Source: JBJEDU01 sp051872395 (GTDB lineage Bacteria > Bacillota_I > Bacilli_A > RFN20 > CAG-826). From it: a DNA stretch of 30,347 nt. Both the position numbers and the translations under genes were made by a program. This document shows positions 9,301 to 17,693 of the stretch, piece by piece. The notes below the pieces were generated by a model that was not told where the DNA came from, ran no database searches, and saw only the letters and a program-made list of their open reading frames with translations. The stretch is from positions 1 through 30,347 of the forward strand of contig JBJEDU010000024.1 of the NCBI GenBank assembly GCA_051872395.1. The letters are read 5' to 3'. How positions within the stretch are numbered: the stretch's first letter is position 1; each line of letters starts with the position of its first letter.

Positions 9301-10849
9301 ATTCATCACCAATCTCTAAATCAACCGATTCAGTAGACAAAGTGATTGATGTTATGGCCACGATTTCTCTAATAATAACTGGAATAGAAACGTATGTACT
9401 TTCACCATTTTTTGTCGCAGTGACTTTAATTGTGGTTTCACCCGCTTTAACACCAGTAACTAATCCACTTTCACTTACTGTAGCGATACTAGTATCTAAA
9501 GAAGAATAACTAATAACACCACTAGAAGAAGATAAAGTAATTTGTTTAGTTTCACCAATCGCAATATCAATACTACTTTGTTTAACTGATACATGAGGTG
9601 AATCTAAATCTAAAAGAGAACAAACATTTAATCGACCAGCTTGAATATTAGAAGGTCCGACATCGCTATATGAACTTCCATATTTACTGACAGGAACATA
9701 AGAAGAAGCATAACTTCCAATATCGGAAGCCGTTTCTTGAAGTTCTTGTAAAAATTCATCAGGGGTTCCACTTGGATTCTTTTCTTTCCATAAACAAGCA
9801 GCGCCTGCCACAATTGGAGAAGAAAAAGAAGTACCTTGTGTACCAAAATATGAATGAGAATAACTTGAAGAAGTGCTACCTTCTATACCTGCGGTATAGA
9901 CATAACCAGGCGCTAAAATGTCGACATTTAATTCTCCAGTATCTCCAGATGAATTATAATTTGTAAAAGGTGCTAATGTATTAGGAGCGTTTTTATATAA
10001 AGCTCCAACACCGATAACATGTGAACTACATGCTGGATAAGATTTGTGATATGTCGCTTCATTTCCAGCAGCAGCCACAACAATAATTCCATTATTATAA
10101 GCATTATTACATGCATCATCAAAATATGTAACTGAACCAGTATAATAACCATTTTTTTCTCCAAAACCATCAACGAAATCTTCGCTATAAATTCCAAGCG
10201 ACATATTGATAACATCAACACCTTGGCTAACCGCATAATTAATAGCGGCGACAACACTTTGTAATTGGAAATCAACTTTGATGGCTAAAATATCAGCATC
10301 AGGAGCAATACCAACTCCACCAACCCCATTAATTGCTGCGGCAGCGGTCGATGACGTATTTGTCCCATGAGTGCTCCATTCAGAATAATCAGTGTCCCAA
10401 TCCTCTTTGATACAAGTAGGATCAGATGAATAATTTTTATATAAAAGGTTATAGCTACTATCTAGATAATAATAACGACTTTCACTTAATATCGCATTTG
10501 TCCCATCACTTCTAATATAATCTGGATGTTCATAATCAAAACCATCATCGATAACAGCGATTTTGGTTCCTTTTCCAGTATATGAATCCCAAACACTTTC
10601 AATATCACCAAGCATCGATGAACTATGGGAATACGTTTTTTGAGTGGAATAATATTCGTCTGATGGTGAGAGATATTTTTTAAGTCGATATTTTGATAAA
10701 GACTTATCCCCTTTACCAGCGAAATAAGCATTTTCTTCTTTGATGTAATCACCTATTTTATACTCTTTAACTTGATTGACATTTGTCAAACAGCCAAAAA
10801 TAAGTAATGTCGATAATATTCCTATTATCTCATTCTTTTTGTTTTTCAT
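6350..10849 (-). CDS. Membrane-anchored subtilisin-like serine protease with bacterial Ig-like domains
   Basis: 1499 residues. An N-terminal hydrophobic signal (about 7-20) ends in IFGC, a possible but atypical lipobox (Cys20). An S8 peptidase domain spans about 85-380 with Asp101 in VIDDGFDYEHPDY, His161 in STHGTNTSS, oxyanion Asn263 in AAAGNEA and Ser341 in GTSFSSPIVAG. The pre-catalytic region is only about 65 residues, with no recognisable I9 propeptide. Next come two BIG2-like Ig domains (about 413-577), a beta-rich module (about 584-727), another BIG2 (about 733-815) and several further Ig-like and beta domains. The end carries a helical module with two Cys (DTENQC and VIKCARDRL), a hydrophobic helix and a KKKKQK tail. 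It is therefore likely a tethered cell-surface endopeptidase. GGGAGAG lies about 11 nt before the ATG. It follows the nuclease gene by 75 bp with no terminator between, so co-transcription is likely. Substrate unknown. Confidence 0.9.
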   Translation of the reverse strand: MKNKKNEIIGILSTLLIFGCLTNVNQVKEYKIGDYIKEENAYFAGKGDKSLSKYRLKKYLSPSDEYYSTQKTYSHSSSMLGDIESVWDSYTGKGTKIAVIDDGFDYEHPDYIRSDGTNAILSESRYYYLDSSYNLLYKNYSSDPTCIKEDWDTDYSEWSTHGTNTSSTAAAAINGVGGVGIAPDADILAIKVDFQLQSVVAAINYAVSQGVDVINMSLGIYSEDFVDGFGEKNGYYTGSVTYFDDACNNAYNNGIIVVAAAGNEATYHKSYPACSSHVIGVGALYKNAPNTLAPFTNYNSSGDTGELNVDILAPGYVYTAGIEGSTSSSYSHSYFGTQGTSFSSPIVAGAACLWKEKNPSGTPDEFLQELQETASDIGSYASSYVPVSKYGSSYSDVGPSNIQAGRLNVCSLLDLDSPHVSVKQSSIDIAIGETKQITLSSSSGVISYSSLDTSIATVSESGLVTGVKAGETTIKVTATKNGESTYVSIPVIIREIVAITSITLSTESVDLEIGDEYDVTDIITTNPIDATKTFLFESTDESVATISDEGVITALKSGETTINIYAVYGTGSASLTLNVSAPQVAASYKKITSTSELSNGDYLIVYEGGNKIFNGNLSSLDVVNNNLSVTITNNSIANNETIEKAKFSIASTSSGYTIKSASSYYIGRETNSNGLDSSKSTQYYNTISFDSSGNAIIQGTYRRLNYNSESGQNRFRYMATSTSSSIQLYKSSNSEVLVPSITSVSLNQNNLEIDLYSSNTASLIATVTGENNPTTTVSWSSTDESVATVDSSGKISALKTGSTTIRATSTLDASKYDECLVTVIDSTPVTLSSISLSGYTTAFAVGSTFEFGGTVTATFSNGSTLDVTSSSSFTGYDMNTLGVQTVTVSYSYLDETKTATYQIIVKSELVDTTSNFTIGWGSATGEEGSYQNFATTSGTVTNIVSFTTAKNSALSDPAYNQSNKELRLYYASNGKGGSITITPLSGNIITSFKITTSTSPAVKYSIDGSSTLLTADNSDSTTTYTPTEQFVCSESLFIQNANTSNSQLRILTIELTYTEPDYSDKIVSELSVSYSGPSVYVGDTFDSTNISVYAIYTLSSKYPNELLTSSDYTLSSIDTSSSGNKTLTVTYTGKYETVSSPNQLTKSIQIEVIEDTVSSIEISVSKSFTPGETISKSDITVKLIYSSGKENTTSDFTFDDDGYMFTYQDSLSGGEVNTIKMSLVYSETTYDFDVSVYRKAAIDYVDTVNLSSSEFSASTISKSSSTSSDSEVTIKDTQFIVTTNAYIFSNCLSFGKNAGSIQNKEAFDGYLTSISVTNKSSSRTDNYIMISKDGSENSWVTYSLEEVSKGGYYFFKIGFDSTSSSYSNISSISYTIKGQDYVNNVTNYIMYEDTENQCNSKLNAAINLLNSMSNEDKNTFWNSEEYVIKCARDRLLAWANNQGVNVSYTDNSFVLKSSNYSLINSNSLLIAYPLLLAVIGTTILVLSTSYVFSKKKKQK

Positions 10850-10924
10850 GATTTATATCACTCTCCCTATTTATATAAATCTTGTTTTATATAATTATTG
10901 TTTATGTTTAATTAAAATTATTTT

Positions 10925-13900
10925 TTAGTTAATGTTATTTTTCCTTTGTCTAACATACATTGTACTAAGTAATAATAGTAAAAATAAAGAGGCTATTACG
11001 ATTATTGCATGAGTTGGAATAGTAAATGCATTATTAGTAGTTAAATAATTATTATTGGCATTGACGATGAAACTAACTGAATCGCTATTATAAGTGATAG
11101 TTTTTCCAAGGGCTATAGCCCATGCATTAAGTCTTTCTCTCGCACATGAAATAACATAATCTTCACTTGTGAAGAATGTTTTAATTTCATCGGAAGATAA
11201 AGTATTTAATTTATTGATAACATCATTAAATTTGGTAAGACATTGATTTTCAGTATCGTTATACATTATATCGTTAGCGATATTTAATGCGCTGTCAGGT
11301 GAATTATATACAATAGTTATTTTAGATAAATACATCACACCACTAGAAGAAACTAAACCAATATATTTATATTTTGAACTATCGATAGTTAATTCTGTGG
11401 ATGTACCTTTAATAATTTTTCCTAATTCATCTCCTCTTGAATTTTCAGCATATAAATCTTTAGGAGCGGTATAAGCTGTATCACTTCCGTAGACAATTAA
11501 TGTTTTACCATCGGCGGTACTACTATTCCATTCTACAGTAATCTTTTTAACAGAATATTGATTAACGTTTTCTTTAGTAACAATTCCATATCCATTAGAA
11601 TTATTATTTAATTGGATAGAGGAATTATTTCCGCAAGTATAACCACTATAAATAACATTAGAATTAGAACCGGTATTTTCCCATTCATTATAAGCATTTG
11701 ATGCACCAGTAAAAGCTTTGTCTAATTCATCTGTAATTTCTAGAGGTTCTTCATACGCTAAACGAGAGACAGAGACATCTAATGTAGTAGAAAGATCATT
11801 ATATTTAATGGTGAACTTTTTATTACTAGTTACTCCACCACCTAATGTATCCTCATAAACAAATTTATAACTACTCGAATCATTTATGGTGAAATCAGAT
11901 ACTTTAGAACCATAATTATCTAATACAGTAATATCTGAAGTGGTAATGACTTCACCTGGATGAAATACTTTACTAGTTGAAGCAGTAATAGATGTAAATG
12001 TTTTATTTTCTACAGTGATTTCATATGTTCTTGAAATGGAAGTTCCATTATATGTATATGTAACTGTAACAACTTTCGTTCCAAGAGTAGTCATATCTGG
12101 AGTAGAAACAGATGTTGGATTAACAGTATCGGAAGATTTATCAGAATAAGTTGCGTTAACAATCAAATTATTATAATTAAATGTACTATTTAGATAAAAT
12201 GTAGTGGTCGTCTTTGAAGTATCTAAAGCAATATCGGTTAAAGCTTTATAAACATAGAAAGTAACTGAAGTAAAGCCGCATGTTCCTCCCACTAAAACAT
12301 CAACGCTATTAACATTGTTTGTGTTAGGGGTGATAGTCACAATTAATTCTGAAGCAGTTGCACTACAATTGCTAGACCACGTACTATTTGCAAATGTTGT
12401 AGCGTAACTATTAGAAGCAGCAGTAAATTCTACTTTATAAAGATAATAACCATCTTGAGAATTTAAAGTTAATTTTTGATTATTATAAAATCTCGAACTG
12501 GTTCTATTATTCGCATCTCCGCCCAAATAATTATTGGCGTTTGTTGAACTTCCATTTTTTTTATTCGTCATTTTAATAAAGTCATTTTCCCAGGTTACAG
12601 AATCAGTAGAAACATCAGCGGCGTTATAGGATGCTATAGTTAAATTAAAAGTAGAGGAGATGACATCTTCAAAATCAGATTCAATAACTTCAACAGAACA
12701 ACTAGCTGATTTAGAAGTATCAAATGTGGATGTCGCAGTAATTTTTGCACTACCCACCGATATAGCGGTCACTTCACCATTAGAATCAACTGTAGCAACA
12801 TTTGTATCGGATGATTTCCAAGAAACTTCTTGACTAGCGTCATTTGTAACATTTACTGTAGCAGTTAATGTTGAAGTTGTTTTATTTTTTAAATTTAAAG
12901 TTAATGTTGATGGGGATACGGAAACACTTTCAACAGCAGGATCATCAGTAGAAGGTGTATCAGTAACAGTTCCATCACCCCAAATTGCGTTCGCGTAAGA
13001 TGAATTATCAATGAAAGGATTACGATTACCTTGATAAATTTGAACTTGGTCATTTCTTCTTTTTTCAATATCATCGACTGGGTCGCTTTCATTCCATTTT
13101 AAAAGTAATTTTTTCGCGTCATCTTCAGTCGAAGCATTCATGATTTTTGTCAAAGACAAAAGAGAAGTTGAAAAAAACGATGATGAACCACTTCCATTTG
13201 TTGTAGCATAACTACCAAAAACATCAGAAATAGTATATGAATTGTAATGTAAATAAACATACATAACAATTCTTGCAACATCACCTTTTTTGTTATCTAA
13301 TGGTTCAAAAACACCACTATCATTATATCCACCAATATAAGATGTATCAGAACCTAATTTTGAATAAACTATGTAACTTTCACGATTAGTTAATTCACCA
13401 TAAAGATTATTGCTTCTTGAAGAATTAATTCTAACTTCAGTAGGTCTAAGATGGTGCATATCAGCACCACCACCAGTTTCACCCCAAAGTTGAGTTCCAG
13501 CAGTGTTGACACTTAAAGATTGACACCATACATGTTCTCTATTATATCCACCAGTAGTATCACCAGCATTTGGCGCCCAAGCATTTGGCCACTGAACTCC
13601 TGAATAAAATTCATAAATATATCCAGAAACTTTATTACCACTTTCATCATAATATTGGTCAGTATTTTGTTGATACAAATTAGCGCCATTATCGGCATAA
13701 GTTGTATATGTTTGATGAGTTGATGTAATTAAATCATGCAACTGAGCCGCTAATTCAGTTCCGCTAGTCGCAGTAATTGAATCATAATATGTGCTTCCAT
13801 TTGCTGTATAATTCCCAACCGCAGCATTTGTTTTCGTATATTCGTTATTTTGATTAGATAAAACAAAAGTCCCACTAAAAAGGGAAAATAAAAGAATTAG

Positions 13901-13930
13901 GTTTAAAAATTTTAATTTTTTTGTTTTCAT
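10925..13930 (-). CDS. Membrane-anchored extracellular endonuclease I family nuclease with Ig-like domains
   Basis: 1001 residues with a signal peptide (Lys-rich start, hydrophobic 9-25, possible cleavage near NAA at 35-37). Residues about 60-320 form an Endonuclease_1 (PF04231) domain of the His-Me finger type. Key segments are YNREHVWCQS (His133), GGADMHHLRPTEVRINSS (His159, His160, Asn169) and NDQVQIYQGNRNPFIDN. This is the family of EndA/Vvn and Bacillus Bsn secreted nucleases, which cut DNA and often RNA without sequence specificity. A BIG2 domain follows at about 332-416, then beta-rich and Ig-like segments. The C-terminal helical module has DTENQC and VISCARERLNAWA, then a membrane helix and an RQRK tail. 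No Shine-Dalgarno sequence is visible; TATAAT ends 8 nt from the ATG, so the mRNA may be leaderless. It probably degrades nucleic acid at the cell surface for nutrition or to free cells from DNA nets. Confidence 0.9.
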   Translation of the reverse strand: MKTKKLKFLNLILLFSLFSGTFVLSNQNNEYTKTNAAVGNYTANGSTYYDSITATSGTELAAQLHDLITSTHQTYTTYADNGANLYQQNTDQYYDESGNKVSGYIYEFYSGVQWPNAWAPNAGDTTGGYNREHVWCQSLSVNTAGTQLWGETGGGADMHHLRPTEVRINSSRSNNLYGELTNRESYIVYSKLGSDTSYIGGYNDSGVFEPLDNKKGDVARIVMYVYLHYNSYTISDVFGSYATTNGSGSSSFFSTSLLSLTKIMNASTEDDAKKLLLKWNESDPVDDIEKRRNDQVQIYQGNRNPFIDNSSYANAIWGDGTVTDTPSTDDPAVESVSVSPSTLTLNLKNKTTSTLTATVNVTNDASQEVSWKSSDTNVATVDSNGEVTAISVGSAKITATSTFDTSKSASCSVEVIESDFEDVISSTFNLTIASYNAADVSTDSVTWENDFIKMTNKKNGSSTNANNYLGGDANNRTSSRFYNNQKLTLNSQDGYYLYKVEFTAASNSYATTFANSTWSSNCSATASELIVTITPNTNNVNSVDVLVGGTCGFTSVTFYVYKALTDIALDTSKTTTTFYLNSTFNYNNLIVNATYSDKSSDTVNPTSVSTPDMTTLGTKVVTVTYTYNGTSISRTYEITVENKTFTSITASTSKVFHPGEVITTSDITVLDNYGSKVSDFTINDSSSYKFVYEDTLGGGVTSNKKFTIKYNDLSTTLDVSVSRLAYEEPLEITDELDKAFTGASNAYNEWENTGSNSNVIYSGYTCGNNSSIQLNNNSNGYGIVTKENVNQYSVKKITVEWNSSTADGKTLIVYGSDTAYTAPKDLYAENSRGDELGKIIKGTSTELTIDSSKYKYIGLVSSSGVMYLSKITIVYNSPDSALNIANDIMYNDTENQCLTKFNDVINKLNTLSSDEIKTFFTSEDYVISCARERLNAWAIALGKTITYNSDSVSFIVNANNNYLTTNNAFTIPTHAIIVIASLFLLLLLSTMYVRQRKNNIN

Positions 13931-13938
13931 ATATCGTT

Positions 13939-13944
13939 ATTATA
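13939..13944 (-). promoter_or_regulatory. -10 element placing transcription start at the nuclease start codon
   Basis: A perfect TATAAT on the minus strand ends 8 nt before the ATG at 13930. Transcription would begin within a base or two of the start codon. No ribosome binding site is present in those 8 nt, and the -35 region is only T-rich (TGTTTT at a 17-bp spacing). Confidence 0.45.
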
Positions 13945-14011
13945 ATAGATATTTTAAAAATAAAACATAGTTTTTTATCGATAAAATCTTATTTTTATAC
14001 CACATTAATAA

Positions 14012-14042
14012 AAAAATCTCAGGTGGTCAGCCTGAGATTTTT
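14012..14042 (-). terminator. Terminator of the 1039-residue surface protein gene
   Basis: AAATCTCAGG and CCTGAGATTT form a 10-bp perfect stem around a 7-nt loop. On the minus strand it is followed by a T-run (TTTTTTTATT). It separates this gene from the nuclease gene, which has its own -10. Confidence 0.88.
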
Positions 14043-14049
14043 CTATGTA

Positions 14050-17000
14050 TTATTGTTCTTTACGCTTTCTAACGTAATATATTGCGCTGAGCGATATAAT
14101 ACCCGCTAAAGAAGCAATGATTAGTATTAACATAGCACCACTATCGTTATTTAAGTAACTGCTTGAGAATACTTTTGAACTCGATAAAACCGTGACAGAT
14201 CTTTCTAAGAAGTTTGAATAATTTGTTGTGCCATATTTTGCAATAATGTAATCATATCTTGCTAAAGCTTGCTCAACGAGATTAGTGGAATTTTCGTTTG
14301 CAACGCCATTAATCAATAATTCTTTTTCATATTTAATAGTGACTTTGCTATAACTTTCAGCAATTGTTGCCCAAGTAGAAGTGCTTGGTGGATTAACACC
14401 ATTATCACACTCAATGTCATTTAATAAAGCTTTTGCAATATTATTTGCATACGATCCTTCTTCAACAAATTTAATTTTTGGAACCCCATTTGATGTATTA
14501 ACATATCCACGCCAATCCGAGCCATTATAAAGTGACAAATATCGATATGTCTCTCCAAAAGTATTGATTTTTACATTAAATAACCCTTCGTCTCCATCAG
14601 ATAATGGGTCAAGTTCCCATGATGTGGAGGCTAAACCAGCCAATGGTGATGAAGTAATTCTTATACTTGAATTACTACTACTAGTTGCAGTTGAGTTACA
14701 AACCAAATAATATGTATTCTCTGTATCTGTTTCTTCATCATAAATAGTTGTTGAAATTTCGTATAAATTATCATTTTTGAGTTTAATGTCGAAGGCAGTT
14801 AATTCATTACTATCGCTTAAATCAATAGCGGTTGGACTACTACTTGAAGATGAGGAAGCATTTAATCCGTATTCAACATCATTATAAGTTGCCATAATGT
14901 AATATCTACCATTTGAAATAGGACCGGTATATACAATAATGGTTCCAGAAACTGTGCCAGTATATGAAATGGAATTATCATCAATTCCTGTAGCAGTAAC
15001 AGAAACATCTTTAACTGTTGTTTCTGAATGAGAACCTGGAACATCTTCAGTAGACAATGTAACATACGCAGTTACATCAACTTCTTCTTCACTACCACTG
15101 AATTTACCTGTAACTGTTAAGCTAGATAAATCCCAGCTTTCATCTCCATTTTCAGCACTTAATGTACCGTTAATTGATACTATTGAGGCTAAAACGTTAT
15201 CAGGTCTGCTAAATGATGTAATTTTGCTTCCAGAATCATATTCATATGTATCAGTAGAATATAAAGTTAAATTACCAACGATAGTAACTACATCTCCAAC
15301 TTGTAAATCTTCTACAGCGGAGAAAGTTCCGCCATTTAATCCAAATCCTTTATATACTTCTAATTGACTGGCCGTAGTAGTGCCATTATTACTAATCCAA
15401 TAAGTAATTGAATTATCTGTATTGAGACTATCTACTTTTGAAATAATACCTGATGTGTATACATTTGTTTTTGCATCTTCATCTGATCCTTTTATGGCCT
15501 CAATCGCTTCATCGACGGAATAAGGCTTAGATAAAGAACCTTTTCGGACTGTAAATACTAATTCTACATCATCACATCCTTCTAAAGATGCTGTAAGTGT
15601 CGCAGTACCAAGAGTTGTTCCTGCAGTAACAATAATAGAATCGCCTTTTGCAGCGCTTAAAGATAATATATTTGAATCAGAAGAAGACCAATTAACAGTT
15701 CCACTATCTATATTAATTTTACTAGCAGTAACAGTCGCGGTTTCTCCGACACCTAAAGATTTAGATCCTTCTGTAATTGAAAGTTGTAATTCTGGATCAG
15801 TTGACGGCACCATATAAATAGAAATATCTAATTGACCATTAGAATATGTTGAGAATAATTCAGAGCTAGAATTCTTTTTAATGGACCTACTAGATGCATT
15901 ACTAGTAATTGTTGCAACACCCTCATTAATTGAAATCTTCCATGTATCTGTTGCAGTTAATGAAGCTTTCAAATAATTGTTTCCTGATGTTCCATAATAA
16001 ATATTGTTGTCTTGATCGGTTAACGTCCATTTATCAGTTTCGCCGCCAAGTGTAAAAATTGCACAATCAGCATTTAAAGTTGTTGAAACGATTTTACCGT
16101 CAGTTGGAGTATAGGCCAATGATTTACAGTTATTTCCAGTACTATATTTGCTTAAAACATAAGTGCCATCAGTTGTTCCGATAATAAATTCTCTTCCTGC
16201 TTTAATTGCATTTACTGAAGTTACTTTTTCATAAATGACAGGATTAACAACTTCAACACTAATAGATTTAGATGTTGCATCAGTTGAAGAAATAGTAATG
16301 GTTGTGCTTCCTTCTTTTACTCCAGTAATAGTTAATGTTACAGTACCACTTCCAGATGAAACGGAACTATTCAATGTCGCAGTAGCGACACTAGAATCAT
16401 CAACAGAAACTTTTAAATCAGATTCTAGATCTGAATAATTAATTGTAACATCGGCAGTATCTCCGACAGCAATTTTTTCCGATGAAGATGTAACTGAAAT
16501 TGATGGAGTCGTTGATGTTTCTAATGATTGTTTATAGAACACAGTGTCACTCGCTGAAGCATTATAAAAAGCATAACGTGGATTTGAAGTATTGTATTTT
16601 AGATAACAATAATCACCTGTGACTTCTACTTTTAAGGAAAAATGATCACCTGATTTCGAAATTGTTGGAATAATATCTGTTTCAGTTGCATTTCCAGAAG
16701 AATACAATCTTCCACTATTCTTAGTTGTTCCACCATCAGTAGCACCATAAAAATCACCTGTACTATTACCCATTTGGATATTAATAGCTCCACTGGTGTT
16801 TGTACTAGCAGTTATATAAACTTCATAAGCACTAGTGGTTTCGATTTCAGACATATCAATTGTGCCGTTATCAGATTTACCTGATGTAGTTCCAGTATAG
16901 AAATAACCATTAGCAGTAGTTTTAGCATTAGCACCGTCGCTTCTAAGTGGAACAATAACATTTGGAGCATCAGATGATACTTCATAACCCATTATGAAAG

Positions 17001-17169
17001 TGCCGCCTTCTAAAAGAGTAGTGACGCTTTTAACTCTAGTCCATTTAACAGTTGTAGCAGCATGAGCAGGAACAGCGTCTTTAACACCATTAGCGATACT
17101 AACACCAACACCGATTGCCATTGCGAGACTCAACGCTACGCCGGCAATCCTAGTTAAAAATTTATTCAT
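14050..17169 (-). CDS. Large exported multidomain surface protein (Ig-like, OB-fold and beta modules, C-terminal anchor)
   Basis: 1039 residues, function unrecognised. The signal peptide begins MNKFLTRIAGVALSLAMAIG with likely cleavage near AHA-A (about 37). I see three copies of a beta-rich module of about 120-150 residues (about 42-215, 310-455 and 795-960), each opening with a line like TRVKSVTTLLEGGTFIMGYE or ISNGRYYIMATY. Two BIG2-like Ig domains lie between them (about 220-305 and 460-540). An OB-fold-like domain follows (about 545-655: YSVDEAIEAI, VYTSGIISKVDS, DLQVGDVVTIVGNLTLY), resembling DUF6359-type domains of secreted nucleases. Another Ig-like domain precedes the third module. 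The C-terminal helical module has YDYIIAKYG, and a membrane helix plus RKRKEQ closes the protein. No catalytic motif is apparent, so an adhesin or binding role is possible. Expression is driven from a long structured leader. GGGAG lies 8 nt before the ATG. Confidence 0.85.
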   Translation of the reverse strand: MNKFLTRIAGVALSLAMAIGVGVSIANGVKDAVPAHAATTVKWTRVKSVTTLLEGGTFIMGYEVSSDAPNVIVPLRSDGANAKTTANGYFYTGTTSGKSDNGTIDMSEIETTSAYEVYITASTNTSGAINIQMGNSTGDFYGATDGGTTKNSGRLYSSGNATETDIIPTISKSGDHFSLKVEVTGDYCYLKYNTSNPRYAFYNASASDTVFYKQSLETSTTPSISVTSSSEKIAVGDTADVTINYSDLESDLKVSVDDSSVATATLNSSVSSGSGTVTLTITGVKEGSTTITISSTDATSKSISVEVVNPVIYEKVTSVNAIKAGREFIIGTTDGTYVLSKYSTGNNCKSLAYTPTDGKIVSTTLNADCAIFTLGGETDKWTLTDQDNNIYYGTSGNNYLKASLTATDTWKISINEGVATITSNASSRSIKKNSSSELFSTYSNGQLDISIYMVPSTDPELQLSITEGSKSLGVGETATVTASKINIDSGTVNWSSSDSNILSLSAAKGDSIIVTAGTTLGTATLTASLEGCDDVELVFTVRKGSLSKPYSVDEAIEAIKGSDEDAKTNVYTSGIISKVDSLNTDNSITYWISNNGTTTASQLEVYKGFGLNGGTFSAVEDLQVGDVVTIVGNLTLYSTDTYEYDSGSKITSFSRPDNVLASIVSINGTLSAENGDESWDLSSLTVTGKFSGSEEEVDVTAYVTLSTEDVPGSHSETTVKDVSVTATGIDDNSISYTGTVSGTIIVYTGPISNGRYYIMATYNDVEYGLNASSSSSSSPTAIDLSDSNELTAFDIKLKNDNLYEISTTIYDEETDTENTYYLVCNSTATSSSNSSIRITSSPLAGLASTSWELDPLSDGDEGLFNVKINTFGETYRYLSLYNGSDWRGYVNTSNGVPKIKFVEEGSYANNIAKALLNDIECDNGVNPPSTSTWATIAESYSKVTIKYEKELLINGVANENSTNLVEQALARYDYIIAKYGTTNYSNFLERSVTVLSSSKVFSSSYLNNDSGAMLILIIASLAGIISLSAIYYVRKRKEQ

Positions 17170-17495
17170 ATTTCTCTCTCCCTTCTAAAAATCTCTAGGT
17201 CCGTTTTGGTTATTTAGACCTATGAGTATGAATAAAAATTTATGTCTTTTTTTCTTTGTTTTATTTGATTTCCAATATCAATCTAAAAAACAAAAAATAT
17301 AGACAAACATTCCATTAATAGTTTTGAATTAACAAAACAAAAACTAAATAATGGAAAAATACTTTGTGAATATTAGAAAACAATAAGAGTCATGTGCACT
17401 AAGATTCTTTTTTTCTAATCGTTCACTTCTGAGAGGGAAATTATTATATTAGGCTCTTTGACCATTAGAGTCTGATTCTCTAAATCCTCTCATTG
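17170..17495 (-). ncRNA. Structured 5' leader RNA, copy A (candidate cis-regulatory element)
   Basis: About 326 nt lie between the predicted transcription start (about 17495) and the ATG. In RNA order: hairpin I (17492-17430) with base TGAGAGG/CCTCTCA and apical CTCT-loop-AGAG. Hairpin II (17426-17366) has stem GTGAA..ATTAGAAAA pairing with TTTTCTAAT.TTCAC and encloses the conserved core AGAATCTTAGTGCACATGAC. A copy-specific hairpin (17356-17310) follows, with TTCCATTA/TAATGGAA. Long AU hairpin III spans 17304-17244 with apical TTGAT/ATCAA. Hairpin IV (17226-17193) has TAGGTC/GACCTA extended by CTC/GAG, just upstream of the ribosome site AGAAGGGAG. The same hairpins occur in copy B with different stem sequences. 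It matches no riboswitch class I can recognise. Structure is directly visible; regulatory function is inferred. Confidence 0.65.
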
Positions 17496-17501
17496 CTTTA
17501 T

Positions 17502-17530
17502 ATTCTATAAAGTTTGAGCATAATAAGCAA
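17502..17530 (-). promoter_or_regulatory. Promoter of leader copy A
   Basis: On the minus strand TTGCTT (17530-17525) and TAGAAT (17507-17502) are separated by exactly 17 bp. The same -35 hexamer and spacing occur before the paralogous gene at 20399-20427. The predicted start falls just before hairpin I of the leader. Confidence 0.65.
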
Positions 17531-17612
17531 GTTAAGATAATTGATAGAAATGTTTTTATAGATAGTTACTAATAATTTTTTTCATTAAATTTTTATTAAC
17601 TATTTAAACTCA

Positions 17613-17670
17613 TAAAAAGAAAAGCCTAGTTTGGTGAATGGAAATTCATATTATTCACCAACACTAGGCT
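17613..17670 (-). terminator. Terminator of the 807-residue surface protein gene
   Basis: Nested stems AGCCTAG/CTAGGCT (outer) and TTGGTGAAT/ATTCACCAA (inner) surround a loop of about 12 nt. On the minus strand the hairpin is followed by TTTTCTTTTT. It lies 23 bp after the stop, so the downstream leader A starts a separate transcription unit. Confidence 0.85.
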
Positions 17671-17693
17671 ATTCTTATATTAATAAATATTAA

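Noticed and set aside
8349..9966. Open frames on the opposite strand inside the protease gene, and similar ones within other long genes.
   Set aside because: They are shadows of repetitive Ser/Thr-rich coding sequence, with no ribosome sites and no protein-like composition.
17244..17304. AU-rich hairpin III as an intrinsic terminator.
   Set aside because: In transcript direction the hairpin ends in GAC followed by ATAAATT, with no immediate U-tract, so it is not terminator-like.
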